A stretch of 64,000 nucleotides of DNA from Marinobacter sp. ATCH36 (GTDB taxonomy: Bacteria; Pseudomonadota; Gammaproteobacteria; Pseudomonadales; Oleiphilaceae). The notes under the pieces were generated by a model. The model made no database searches, was not told the origin of the DNA, and was given only the letters and a program-made list of their open reading frames with translations. Location: the NCBI RefSeq assembly GCF_023555055.1, contig NZ_JAMJPL010000001.1, positions 744,001 to 808,000 of the forward strand, read 5' to 3'. This document shows, piece after piece, positions 53,906-62,215 of this stretch. Within the stretch, counting starts at the first letter, position 1; each line of letters starts with the position of its first letter. Both the position numbers and the translations under genes were made by a program.

Positions 53906-54601
53906 ATGGCCCAGGGATCCGGCTTCATCTTTCCGAAACTCCTGCTTTTTCTGTTGACCAGTCTGCTCGTTACGGCTTGCGCCTCGAGTGGCAACCCCTC
54001 CAACCTCGAACAGCGCCAGTCATCGGTGGCCGATACGCCGCTGATGGCCGCTGTCAGCAGCGGTGATCTGGAACGGGTGGAATCCCTGGCTGCTTCGGGT
54101 GCGTCACTGAACACCCTGACGGAAGAAGGCACGCCGCTGGCGGCTGCAGTGAGGGCAGGCGAGGACCGCATTGCCTGGTTTTTGCTCAGCGAGGGCGCGG
54201 AACCGGACCGTGCAGCACCCGATGGCGTTACACCGCTGATGGTTGCGGCGGACGGTGGGCATCGTCGGTTGGTTCAGCTGCTGTTATCTGCCGGTGCCAG
54301 AGTGAATGCGAAAGACAGTAAAGGCACAATGCCGGTCATCCTGGCTGCGCGTGACGGCCATTTGTCAGTCGTTAAAGTATTGCTGGCCGCAGGGGCAAAT
54401 GTGAACGTCAGCCAGGGCGGGCGGTCACTGCTGATGCATATCGTGGAAGGCGGAGATCTGCTGACTGCAGAAATTCTGCTCGCCGCGGGAGCTGATGTGA
54501 ATTACAGGGGCACGAACGGAAGTACGGCTCTCGATCTGGTGCGGGCCAGCAACAACCGCGACCTGGAAATGCTGCTTATCCAGGCCGGCGCCGATATTTG
54601 A
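53906..54601 (+). CDS. Ankyrin-repeat lipoprotein
   Basis: A 231-residue lipoprotein: a signal peptide with lipobox LVTAC and the acylated cysteine at residue 25, then about five ankyrin repeats (TPLMAAVSSGDLERVESL, TPLMVAADGGHRRLVQLL, and further copies each near 33 residues). Serine follows the acylated cysteine at position +2 after Ala, so outer-membrane sorting is likely. Ankyrin lipoproteins mediate protein binding; the partner is unknown. Confidence 0.87.
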   Translation: MAQGSGFIFPKLLLFLLTSLLVTACASSGNPSNLEQRQSSVADTPLMAAVSSGDLERVESLAASGASLNTLTEEGTPLAAAVRAGEDRIAWFLLSEGAEPDRAAPDGVTPLMVAADGGHRRLVQLLLSAGARVNAKDSKGTMPVILAARDGHLSVVKVLLAAGANVNVSQGGRSLLMHIVEGGDLLTAEILLAAGADVNYRGTNGSTALDLVRASNNRDLEMLLIQAGADI

Positions 54602-54613
54602 TGGCCGCGTTTC

Positions 54614-55717
54614 TCAGTCCAGTTTCATGGGGTCGTTGCTGTCATCCAGCTCTGGCACGAAGTGTTCCTCGACAACACTCCCGGGCACTTCGGCCACGGT
54701 TTTGAACGACCATTGAGGCGTGTTGTCCTTTTCGATCAGCAGGGCCCTGATACCTTCTCTTAGATCCGGCCGCCGGGTGCACCGGGTTGCCATGGCCAGT
54801 TCCATTCTGAAAATATCCTTCAGGGACATCTGTTGTGCCTTTTTCAACTGGGTCCACACCAGCCAGGCTGTAACCGGGCAGCCATCACGGAGATTGTCCA
54901 TGCAGGCCTTCCACCAGTCACTGTCGATGTCTGCGGCCAGCAGGTTCTCAACGATATCTGGTAACTCATCGCCGGCACTGAGCCTGGCAATACTTTGTTC
55001 ATGGCGAGCCAGCTCGCTGGCCGGCAGCGCCCGGTAGTCCGGGTGCTCCAGCTGTTTGATCAGGCGGAACAGGCGGTTGTCATTAGCGGCGGACTCGTCG
55101 GTCCAGCGTTCATCCTGAAAGCGGGCAATCAGCGAATCGATCTGCTCGGGGAGAATGGCCATATCGGCCAGCCCCACACGCAGAGCGTCCGTGGCGTTGA
55201 GCCGGGCGCCGGTCAGGCCCATAAACAGTCCAAGTCGGCCGGGTAAGCGGTTGAGGAACCAGCTGGCGGCGACATCGGGAAACAGGCCAATGGAAATTTC
55301 GGGCATGGCCATTTTTATATCCGGGGTAACCACCCGGTAGCGGGAGGCGGAGAGAATGCCCATGCCACCGCCCATAACGGCACCGTGAGCAATGGTGATG
55401 ACCGGTTTGGGAAAGCGATGGATGGTGTAATCCATACGGTATTCGTTAGCGAAAAAGCCTGCTGGAATAGCGCTGTCTTCAGCACCGGACAAGGCGCCAT
55501 AGAGTTCACGGATATCGCCACCCGCACAGAATGCGCGTTCGCCGGCCCCCCGGAAGATTACCATACAGATATGTTCAGCTTCGGCCCACTGGTCCAGCGT
55601 AGTCTGAATGTCATTAATCATTGAACCCGAGAGTGCATTCAGGCTGCCGGGAGAATCCAGAGTGATCTGGCCAATGGTGCCTTCCCGGCATTCGAGTTCC
55701 TGAACCTGGATGGGCAT
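54614..55717 (-). CDS. Enoyl-CoA hydratase/isomerase family, 3-hydroxyisobutyryl-CoA hydrolase-like
   Basis: A 367-residue crotonase-fold protein. The oxyanion-hole region AHGAVMGGGMGILSASRYRV, the segment MPEISIGLFPDVAASWFLNRLPG and the long helical C-terminus place it in the 3-hydroxyisobutyryl-CoA hydrolase group, which acts in valine breakdown. The ATG has GGAGA at good spacing. No other valine genes are nearby, so the exact CoA ester is inferred from family only. Confidence 0.85.
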   Translation of the reverse strand: MPIQVQELECREGTIGQITLDSPGSLNALSGSMINDIQTTLDQWAEAEHICMVIFRGAGERAFCAGGDIRELYGALSGAEDSAIPAGFFANEYRMDYTIHRFPKPVITIAHGAVMGGGMGILSASRYRVVTPDIKMAMPEISIGLFPDVAASWFLNRLPGRLGLFMGLTGARLNATDALRVGLADMAILPEQIDSLIARFQDERWTDESAANDNRLFRLIKQLEHPDYRALPASELARHEQSIARLSAGDELPDIVENLLAADIDSDWWKACMDNLRDGCPVTAWLVWTQLKKAQQMSLKDIFRMELAMATRCTRRPDLREGIRALLIEKDNTPQWSFKTVAEVPGSVVEEHFVPELDDSNDPMKLD

Positions 55718-55891
55718 GTTCGCTTCTCCGCTGAAATTACATTGACTTGAATGGCGCGATACAGCGTACTGATACGTTTGACGCATTGATTTATCGCATT
55801 TGAGCTTTGTTTCGTCTGTGCTATAAGTTTGTCCAGATTTCACCCTTCAGGTTTACTGTCGGGTACCAAAAACGATGAGAGGGTAAAACCA

Positions 55892-56227
55892 ATGAATCTG
55901 AAATACCACACCATTGCCGTTCTGTTCACACTGGGTACAACTATTCCAGCGGTTGCGACTGCCGCCGATGCCGAGGCAGGCAAAGCCAAGGCCGCTGTCT
56001 GCGCCGCCTGTCATGGCAAGAACGGCATCGCTGCCATCCCAGGTTACCCCAACCTGGCGGGGCAGAACGAACAGTACCTGGTGTCCTCGCTCAAGGCCTA
56101 CAAGAACAAACAGCGTAGCGGCGGGCAGTCTGCAGTAATGCAGGGCCAGGCCATGGGCCTGAGTGATGAGGATATTGCCAATCTGGCAGCCTATTACGCG
56201 AGCCTGCCGGCAGATGGCGGGAAGTAA
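55892..56227 (+). CDS. Class I cytochrome c
   Basis: A 111-residue periplasmic monohaem cytochrome with a signal peptide ending ATAAD, the haem site CAACH, and a distal methionine near [12 protein letters not shown]. It resembles small cytochrome c4/c5-like electron carriers. GAGAGGG precedes the ATG. It stands alone between divergent and convergent neighbours. Confidence 0.92.
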   Translation: MNLKYHTIAVLFTLGTTIPAVATAADAEAGKAKAAVCAACHGKNGIAAIPGYPNLAGQNEQYLVSSLKAYKNKQRSGGQSAVMQGQAMGLSDEDIANLAAYYASLPADGGK

Positions 56228-56254
56228 AACCCGCCATCATCAGCCCAATCAATC

Positions 56255-57649
56255 TCAGGGAGTGGCTTGTGCTGCTCCGCTGACAATCCGGTAGCTGGGT
56301 TCGTAGGCACTTGAGCCCGGCAGCTTCATACGATTCTGTGTGACAAATTCCTTCAGCATGGCTTCCAGAGGCGTCAGTAGTGCCGGGTCTCCGGCAATTT
56401 CGAAGGGGCCGTGCTTCTGGACCTGGCGTATACCACTCTCCTTGACGTTACCGGCGACAATGCCGCTGAACGCCTTACGCAGGTTGGCCGCAATCAGGTG
56501 CGCGGGTTGGTCACGGTGTAACTCCAGGGCCCGCATACTCTCGTGCGTCGGTTCGAACGGCATCTGGAACACCGGGTCGATTTTCAGCATCCAGTTGAAG
56601 TAGTAGGCGTCCTGCATGGCACGGCGGAAGGTTTCCACATCCTTCATACCCTGCTTCATGGTGCGGGCCACCCTGTCAGCATCGTCAATAATGATCTCGT
56701 ATTTGCTGGCGGCTTCGTCGCCCAGTGAGTTACGGATGAACTGGTCAATCATTTCAAAGTATTCAGCATTTTCCTTCTGGCCAGTGAACACCACCGGGAA
56801 GGGTAGGTCAGCGTTGTCCGGATGCAGCAGAATGCCCAGCAGGTAGAGGATTTCCTCGGCGGTGCCAACGCCGCCCGGGAACACAATCACGCCATGGCCG
56901 GTGCGCACAAATGCTTCAAGTCGCTTTTCGATATCTGGCATGATCACCAGTTCGTTAACGATGGGGTTCGGTGCCTCAGCGCCGATGATGCCGGGCTCCG
57001 TCAGGCCGATATAACGCCCGTTTTTGACCCGCTGTTTGGCATGGCCAATGGTGGCGCCTTTCATCGGGCCCTTCATGGCGCCCGGGCCACAACCGGTGCA
57101 GATGCTGAGAGCTCGCAGGCCCAGCTGATGACCCACTTCTTTACTGTACTGGTATTCACGTTCGTTGATCGAGTGCCCGCCCCAGCACACCACCAGGTCC
57201 GGGTGTCGGCCGGCCTGCAATACCCGCGCATTGCGCAGTATGTGGAAAATCAGGTTGGTAATACCTTCCGGGTCGTCCCGGCGCAGCCCTGATGCGGACT
57301 GGGGAATGGAGTAGGAATAAATGATATCCCGCAATACCGAGAAAAGATGTTCGCGGATAGCGCGCAGCATCTGCCCGTCCACAAATGCGTGGGCGGGCGC
57401 ATTGACCAGTTCCAGTTTGAGGCCCCTTGGCTGGGGCACCAGGCGAACGTCGAAATCCGCATGGGCTTCCATCAGAGCTTTACAGTCGTCGGTTTCGATA
57501 CCGGTGTTGAGCACCGCCAGAGCACATTGCCGGAACAGGCGGTAGAGGCCGCCTTCGCTCTTGTCCTTGAGGCGATTGACTTCAAATGTGGACAGGATTT
57601 CCAGGCTGCCCTCCGGGGACACGAGGGCATTGATGGTGGATTCAGTCAT
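56255..57649 (-). CDS. ppnN: Nucleotide 5'-monophosphate nucleosidase PpnN
   Basis: A 464-residue protein of the LOG/YgdH family, close to the 454 residues of E. coli PpnN. The nucleotide-binding motif FPGGVGTAEE is intact, with the preceding segment CTGCGPGAMKGPMKG and the family-specific N- and C-terminal (DUF3412-type) regions. PpnN cleaves purine monophosphates to base and ribose 5-phosphate and is bound by (p)ppGpp in E. coli. It is divergent from thiI. Confidence 0.92.
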   Translation of the reverse strand: MTESTINALVSPEGSLEILSTFEVNRLKDKSEGGLYRLFRQCALAVLNTGIETDDCKALMEAHADFDVRLVPQPRGLKLELVNAPAHAFVDGQMLRAIREHLFSVLRDIIYSYSIPQSASGLRRDDPEGITNLIFHILRNARVLQAGRHPDLVVCWGGHSINEREYQYSKEVGHQLGLRALSICTGCGPGAMKGPMKGATIGHAKQRVKNGRYIGLTEPGIIGAEAPNPIVNELVIMPDIEKRLEAFVRTGHGVIVFPGGVGTAEEILYLLGILLHPDNADLPFPVVFTGQKENAEYFEMIDQFIRNSLGDEAASKYEIIIDDADRVARTMKQGMKDVETFRRAMQDAYYFNWMLKIDPVFQMPFEPTHESMRALELHRDQPAHLIAANLRKAFSGIVAGNVKESGIRQVQKHGPFEIAGDPALLTPLEAMLKEFVTQNRMKLPGSSAYEPSYRIVSGAAQATP

Positions 57650-57812
57650 GAACGGTGAAACTCCTGAATGTTTCTCGCTGGCACCCTGACATCTGGTGGC
57701 GCCCTATTTTCTGATTAAACCGGCTTCGGGAATGCCTGATTTTGAGGCATGCATCGAAACCGTTACACTAAGCACTTTCTCGCGAATACGCTACCCGACA
57801 GACGTCCGATTT

Positions 57813-59267
57813 ATGAAACTTCTTATCCGCCCTGCCCCCGAAGTGGCCATCAAGAGCAAGCCCGTCCGCAGACAACAGATGCGGCACCTGCGCCAGAATA
57901 TCCGCAAATTGCTGACGCGCCTTGATAGTGACATGCATGTGGAGGGCTCCTGGGACAGGGTGGATGTAGATGTTCCCGACGGTCGCGGACTGGCAGGCCT
58001 GGTTATAGAGGAGCTACAGCGCATTCCTGGCATTTCCACAATCCAGGAAATCGGTGTTTTTCCCTGGGTGAGCGTTGAGGACGTGGCGGAAAAGGCGGTG
58101 GCGGCGTTTTCCCAACGCATCCGTGGCAGAACTTTTGCAGTTCGGGTTCGACGCCATGGAAACCATTCGTTCCGGTCCATCGATCTGGAACGACTGGTTG
58201 GCATAGCACTTCTTGAAGCCTCTGCGCCCAAAGGTGTTGATCTGGGCGAGCCGGAAGTCGAGGTACGGATTGAAGTCCAGGATCACGACTATCACATCGC
58301 TCACCGCAAACATCGCGGCGCCGGTGGCTATCCCCTGGGCGCGGTGGAAACCGTTATGACACTGGTCTCGGGAGGCTATGATTCGTCCGTCGCTGCCTAT
58401 CTGATGATGCGTCGCGGTCTCCGTTCCCATTTTCTTTTTTTCAGTCTTGGTGGCCCTGCGCATGAGATCGGTGTGCGCCAGGTGGTCCATTACATCTGGG
58501 ACCGCTACGGTGCTTCTCACAGTGCAAAGTTTATTTCCGTGCCTTTTGAAGGCGTCGTTGCTGAGATTATGCGCTCGGTCAACCAGCGTCATTGGGGTGT
58601 GGTGCTCAAGCGGCAGATGCTGAAAGCCGCGTCGGAGATTGCTGCCATCAACAACGCTTCGGGCCTGGTGACCGGCGATGCGGTAGCGCAGGTTTCCAGC
58701 CAGACCCTGTCGAACCTCAATGTGGTGGACCGGGCCAGCGATGAGGTGGTGTTACGCCCGCTGATTTCCATGGACAAGGAAGCCATCATCAATATTGCGC
58801 GGGAGATCGGCACTGAGCCGTTTGCCCGCAACATGCCGGAATACTGCGGTGTCATCTCCCGTAAGCCTGCAACCAGGGCGAAGCTTCATCGTGTCGAAGA
58901 AGATGAGGCCAATATGGATGATCAGGTGCTGGAGCAGGCCATTGCAAGCCGTCAGGACACTCCCGTCAACCGCCTGCTGGAAACCACGCAGACTCCGGAA
59001 GAGGTGGAGATGGTGCACACGCCGGAGGTGAGCGATGTCATTATTGATGTACGCCATCCTTCTGAAGGCGAGCAGTCACCGCTGCACCTCACCAGCAACC
59101 GGGTGGTGGAGATTCCGTTCTACGAGCTGAGCGAGCGCATTCGGTCGCTTCCGGCCGACAGGCAGTATCTGTTGTACTGCGACCGCGGCACCATGAGCCG
59201 GATGCACGCCTTTAACCTGAAAGCCGAGGGCCACACCAATATCAAGGTGTACGCCCCCGCGTACTGA
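57813..59267 (+). CDS. thiI: tRNA 4-thiouridine synthase ThiI with rhodanese domain
   Basis: A 484-residue sulfurtransferase: THUMP domain (about residues 60-165), PP-loop ATPase domain with SGGYDSSV at about 185, and a C-terminal rhodanese domain with the persulfide cysteine Cys456 in LLYCDRGTM. Cys345 in EYCGVIS corresponds to the partner cysteine of E. coli ThiI (Cys344). It makes 4-thiouridine in tRNA and supplies sulfur for thiamine. The ATG giving MKLLIRPAPEV is chosen because the upstream in-frame extension has no homology. It ends 4 bases before the convergent deacetylase gene. Confidence 0.95.
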   Translation: MKLLIRPAPEVAIKSKPVRRQQMRHLRQNIRKLLTRLDSDMHVEGSWDRVDVDVPDGRGLAGLVIEELQRIPGISTIQEIGVFPWVSVEDVAEKAVAAFSQRIRGRTFAVRVRRHGNHSFRSIDLERLVGIALLEASAPKGVDLGEPEVEVRIEVQDHDYHIAHRKHRGAGGYPLGAVETVMTLVSGGYDSSVAAYLMMRRGLRSHFLFFSLGGPAHEIGVRQVVHYIWDRYGASHSAKFISVPFEGVVAEIMRSVNQRHWGVVLKRQMLKAASEIAAINNASGLVTGDAVAQVSSQTLSNLNVVDRASDEVVLRPLISMDKEAIINIAREIGTEPFARNMPEYCGVISRKPATRAKLHRVEEDEANMDDQVLEQAIASRQDTPVNRLLETTQTPEEVEMVHTPEVSDVIIDVRHPSEGEQSPLHLTSNRVVEIPFYELSERIRSLPADRQYLLYCDRGTMSRMHAFNLKAEGHTNIKVYAPAY

Positions 59268-59271
59268 TTTC

Positions 59272-60285
59272 TTACCCCTCCAGCCCCTTGAAGAACTGCT
59301 GCACGTTTTCACTCAGGGTTTCCAGGTCGTAACCGCCTTCCTGCACAACCAGTGTAGGCAGGCCGGTATGGCGAATATGGGTGGCCAGGCGGCAGAACCC
59401 TTCCGACGATACTGATACCTTGGCCTGAGGGTCGTTGTGGTAGATATCGAACCCGAGCGGAAGTATCAGCGCATCTGGCTGGAACAGCCGGATGGCGGCC
59501 AGTGCCTCTTCAAGTTTGGCGAAGAAGTCTTCCTCTGATGAACCGTGGGGCATAGGCAGGTTGATGTTGTAACCGAAGCCTTCGCCTTCGCCGCGTTCAT
59601 CTTCATAGCCGCTGACCACCGGGTAGAAGTTAGTAGGGTCGCCGTGGATAGATACGTAGAGCACATCGCTGCGGTCGTAAAAGATTTCCTGGATGCCCTG
59701 GCCGTGGTGCATGTCGGTATCGAGTATGGCGATCCGGTGGAAGCGGGTTTTCATGTGTTCTGCCGCGATTGCTGCGTTGTTGAGATAGCAGAAGCCGCCG
59801 GCTGCATCTTTCCTGGCGTGATGTCCCGGTGGCCGACAGACCGCATACGCGGTGCGTTCGCCGGCAATCAGTGCGTCGGCGGCACCCAGGGCTGTCTGGG
59901 CCGACCAGTAGGCCGCATCCCAGGTATTTGCTCCAATAGGGCAGCTGCCGTCGGCCTGGTAGCGGGCAGCTTCAGCAAGGATGCCTTTCATGGCGTTTGG
60001 TGAGCGTACAAAAATATTGGAAATAACTTCGTCGCCCCAGTCTCCCATTTGTGACCAACGCCGGTGGGCTGACTCCAGGAACCGCAAATAGCCCAGGTCG
60101 TGGACTTTCGAAATTGCCCCTGCGCCCTGGTCTGCCGGCTGCAGCACCGGAATATCCATGGCCTTCAGCCCCTCCAGCATTTGTCCGGTGCGATCCGGGA
60201 TTTCCTGGGGCTGGCGCATCTGGCCCCGGGTAAAGTAAGTCTTGGGTAGGTGCTGATCTTGTGAGGGATGAAAAAACGCCTTCAT
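59272..60285 (-). CDS. Histone deacetylase/acetylpolyamine amidohydrolase family protein
   Basis: A 337-residue zinc-dependent deacetylase: the active-site histidine pair in RPPGHHARKD, the zinc and charge-relay region LDTDMHHGQGIQEIF, and the closing PTLVVQEGGYDL with the catalytic tyrosine. Bacterial members often deacetylate polyamines. A succinate-semialdehyde dehydrogenase gene, possible in polyamine breakdown via GABA, is divergent 160 bases away, which supports a polyamine role by context only. GGAGG precedes the ATG. Confidence 0.88.
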   Translation of the reverse strand: MKAFFHPSQDQHLPKTYFTRGQMRQPQEIPDRTGQMLEGLKAMDIPVLQPADQGAGAISKVHDLGYLRFLESAHRRWSQMGDWGDEVISNIFVRSPNAMKGILAEAARYQADGSCPIGANTWDAAYWSAQTALGAADALIAGERTAYAVCRPPGHHARKDAAGGFCYLNNAAIAAEHMKTRFHRIAILDTDMHHGQGIQEIFYDRSDVLYVSIHGDPTNFYPVVSGYEDERGEGEGFGYNINLPMPHGSSEEDFFAKLEEALAAIRLFQPDALILPLGFDIYHNDPQAKVSVSSEGFCRLATHIRHTGLPTLVVQEGGYDLETLSENVQQFFKGLEG

Positions 60286-60445
60286 GTTCCGGCCTCCTGA
60301 TAATGACATTGTTCGAGTATAGGCGTTCGCGGGTGCTGGTCAAAACACCTTTGTCTGACTTTACAGTAGCGGTTTCTGCAGCCACTATGAGAGACATATC
60401 ACACTGACGCAAACCCGAATTTATACAAAATTGAAAGGAGCCGAA

Positions 60446-61897
60446 ATGATCGAGTCACCATTGCTTCCCAAGCTGACTGGCTATATCGGCGGTCGCTGGA
60501 CGGAGTCGCCGGATGGCAATACCTTTGATGTCTATAACCCGGCGACGGGGAAGGTGATTGCAAGCGTGGCATCGATGTCTGAAAGTGAGGTGAAAGATGC
60601 CGTAGATGCCGGCAAATCGGCTCTGCGTCTGACTAACCCGTACACCATCGAAACCCGTCGCAAGTGGCTGGAAGATATCCGCGATGCGCTCAAGGCCAAT
60701 AAGGAAGAGGTGGGCCGTATCCTGTGCATGGAACACGGCAAACCCCTTAAGGAAGCGCAGGGCGAGGTGGATTATGCCGCCGGCTTTTTCGACTACTGCT
60801 CCAAACATATCCAGGCACTGGACGCTCATACTCTTACAGAGAAGCCCAAGGACTGTACCTGGACCGTGCATTATCGCCCCATTGGCGTTACCGGTCTGAT
60901 TACGCCCTGGAACTTCCCCATCGGAATGATTGCCAAGAAGCTGTCCGCAGCCCTGGCGGCGGGGTGCCCGTCGGTGATCAAACCGGCCAGCGAAACACCG
61001 CTGACGATGATTGCCCTGTTCACCCTTATGGACAAGCACACAGATATTCCCGATGGCATGGTCAACCTGGTGATGGGCAAGGCCAGCGTGATCGGCAAAG
61101 TGCTGTGCGAAAGCCCCGATGTTCCCATGCTCAGCTTTACCGGCTCTACGGAAGTGGGCCGCAAGCTGATCCTGGACACGGCAGACCAGATCAAGAAGCT
61201 GGCGCTGGAGCTGGGTGGTAACGCACCGTTTATTGTCTTCGACGACGCCGACCTGGATGCGGCTGCCGATAACCTGATTGGCAACAAATTCCGTGGCGGC
61301 GGACAGACCTGTGTGTGCGCCAACCGGATATTCGTTCACGAGAAGGTGGCCGATGCCTTTGGTGAGAAACTGGCCGAACGAGTAAACAAAATGACGGTTG
61401 GTGATGGCATCAACGGCGATGTGGATCTTGGGCCGCTGATTAACAAGGCCGGTTTCGATAAAGTCAAACGCCACCTTGAAGATGCACTCGAGAAGGGCGC
61501 TGGTCTCGTTGCCGGTAAACAACCGAAAGAACTTGGCGATGACCTGTTCTTTCCGCCAACCGTGATTACAGGTGTTAACCGGGATATGGAGTGTTATCGT
61601 GAAGAGACCTTTGGCCCACTGGTGCCCATGGCCCTGTTCCGTACCGAAGAGGAAGTCATAGACGCCGGTAACGATACCGAATTCGGCCTGGCGTCCTATG
61701 TCTTTACTGCAGACGCGGAACGCGCCCAGCGAGTGGCCGCCGGGCTGCGTTTTGGCCATTGCGGATGGAATACAGGCACAGGCCCTACACCAGAAGCGCC
61801 TTTCGGCGGGATGAAGGCCTCAGGCATCGGCCGCGAAGGCGGCCTGGAAGGCCTGTTCGAGTTTGTAGAAGCGCAAACAGTGCCGAGAGGTTTCTGA
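60446..61897 (+). CDS. gabD: NAD(P)-dependent succinate-semialdehyde dehydrogenase
   Basis: A 483-residue aldehyde dehydrogenase, the same length class as E. coli GabD (482). The catalytic cysteine is Cys289 in GGGQTCVCANR and the general base Glu lies in LELGGNAP; FTGSTEVGR is the cofactor loop. The second cysteine two residues after the catalytic one is also found in E. coli GabD. AAAGGAG precedes the ATG. The enzyme oxidises succinate semialdehyde to succinate, linking GABA or polyamine breakdown to the TCA cycle. Confidence 0.88.
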   Translation: MIESPLLPKLTGYIGGRWTESPDGNTFDVYNPATGKVIASVASMSESEVKDAVDAGKSALRLTNPYTIETRRKWLEDIRDALKANKEEVGRILCMEHGKPLKEAQGEVDYAAGFFDYCSKHIQALDAHTLTEKPKDCTWTVHYRPIGVTGLITPWNFPIGMIAKKLSAALAAGCPSVIKPASETPLTMIALFTLMDKHTDIPDGMVNLVMGKASVIGKVLCESPDVPMLSFTGSTEVGRKLILDTADQIKKLALELGGNAPFIVFDDADLDAAADNLIGNKFRGGGQTCVCANRIFVHEKVADAFGEKLAERVNKMTVGDGINGDVDLGPLINKAGFDKVKRHLEDALEKGAGLVAGKQPKELGDDLFFPPTVITGVNRDMECYREETFGPLVPMALFRTEEEVIDAGNDTEFGLASYVFTADAERAQRVAAGLRFGHCGWNTGTGPTPEAPFGGMKASGIGREGGLEGLFEFVEAQTVPRGF

Positions 61898-62215
61898 GGA
61901 AAGCTTTCTCAAAGGCGCGCCAAGCGCGAGGGCGGGCCCCTGTTCAGGACTGTGTGTGGCCACGGACGGCCACAATCAAGCGCACATGGGCGAAGCAAAC
62001 GGTTATGAAGCGTGGCTTCATGTGCCGCTGAGCGACAGCAATCTATGATTGCTGGCAGGACCCGCCTGCGGGTGCTTGCAGCGTGTCCTGAACAGGGGTC
62101 TGACCTCGTGCGCCTCCCCCTCAAGCACAGGGCTCACCCAGGCCCGACAGAAATCTCCGTTGTCTCCTGTTATAATCCAACACCTGTTCATTTAACCAGT
62201 AGCGACCGGATCTCT
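61898..62215. other. Intergenic region between gabD and uvrD
   Basis: This 318-base gap is filled mainly by repeat R5. After the repeat a TATAAT sequence at 62171-62176 lies 40 bases before the uvrD ATG and may be the -10 element of its promoter, but I see no good -35 element at the right distance. No gene is visible here. Confidence 0.6.
61937..62098. repeat. Structured palindromic repeat R5, multi-hairpin form
   Basis: Fourteen-base arms (CCCCTGTTCAGGAC at 61937-61950 and its complement at 62085-62098) enclose a 134-base loop with several inner hairpins: TGTGGCC/GGCCACA, TGAAGC/GCTTCA, CAGCAAT/ATTGCTG and CCCGC/GCGGG. The frame GAGCGACA ... GGAC ... CAGCGTG matches the R1 loop with hairpins inserted. 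It probably ends the gabD transcript. Confidence 0.78.

Noticed and set aside
60455..61759. A 434-codon open frame on the minus strand inside gabD
   Set aside because: It mirrors the codon pattern of a clear aldehyde dehydrogenase, has no family features and no ribosome site.
62165..62185. A possible LexA box before uvrD (CTGTTATAATCCAACA)
   Set aside because: The right half reads AACA where the gammaproteobacterial box needs ACAG, so it does not match CTGT-N8-ACAG.
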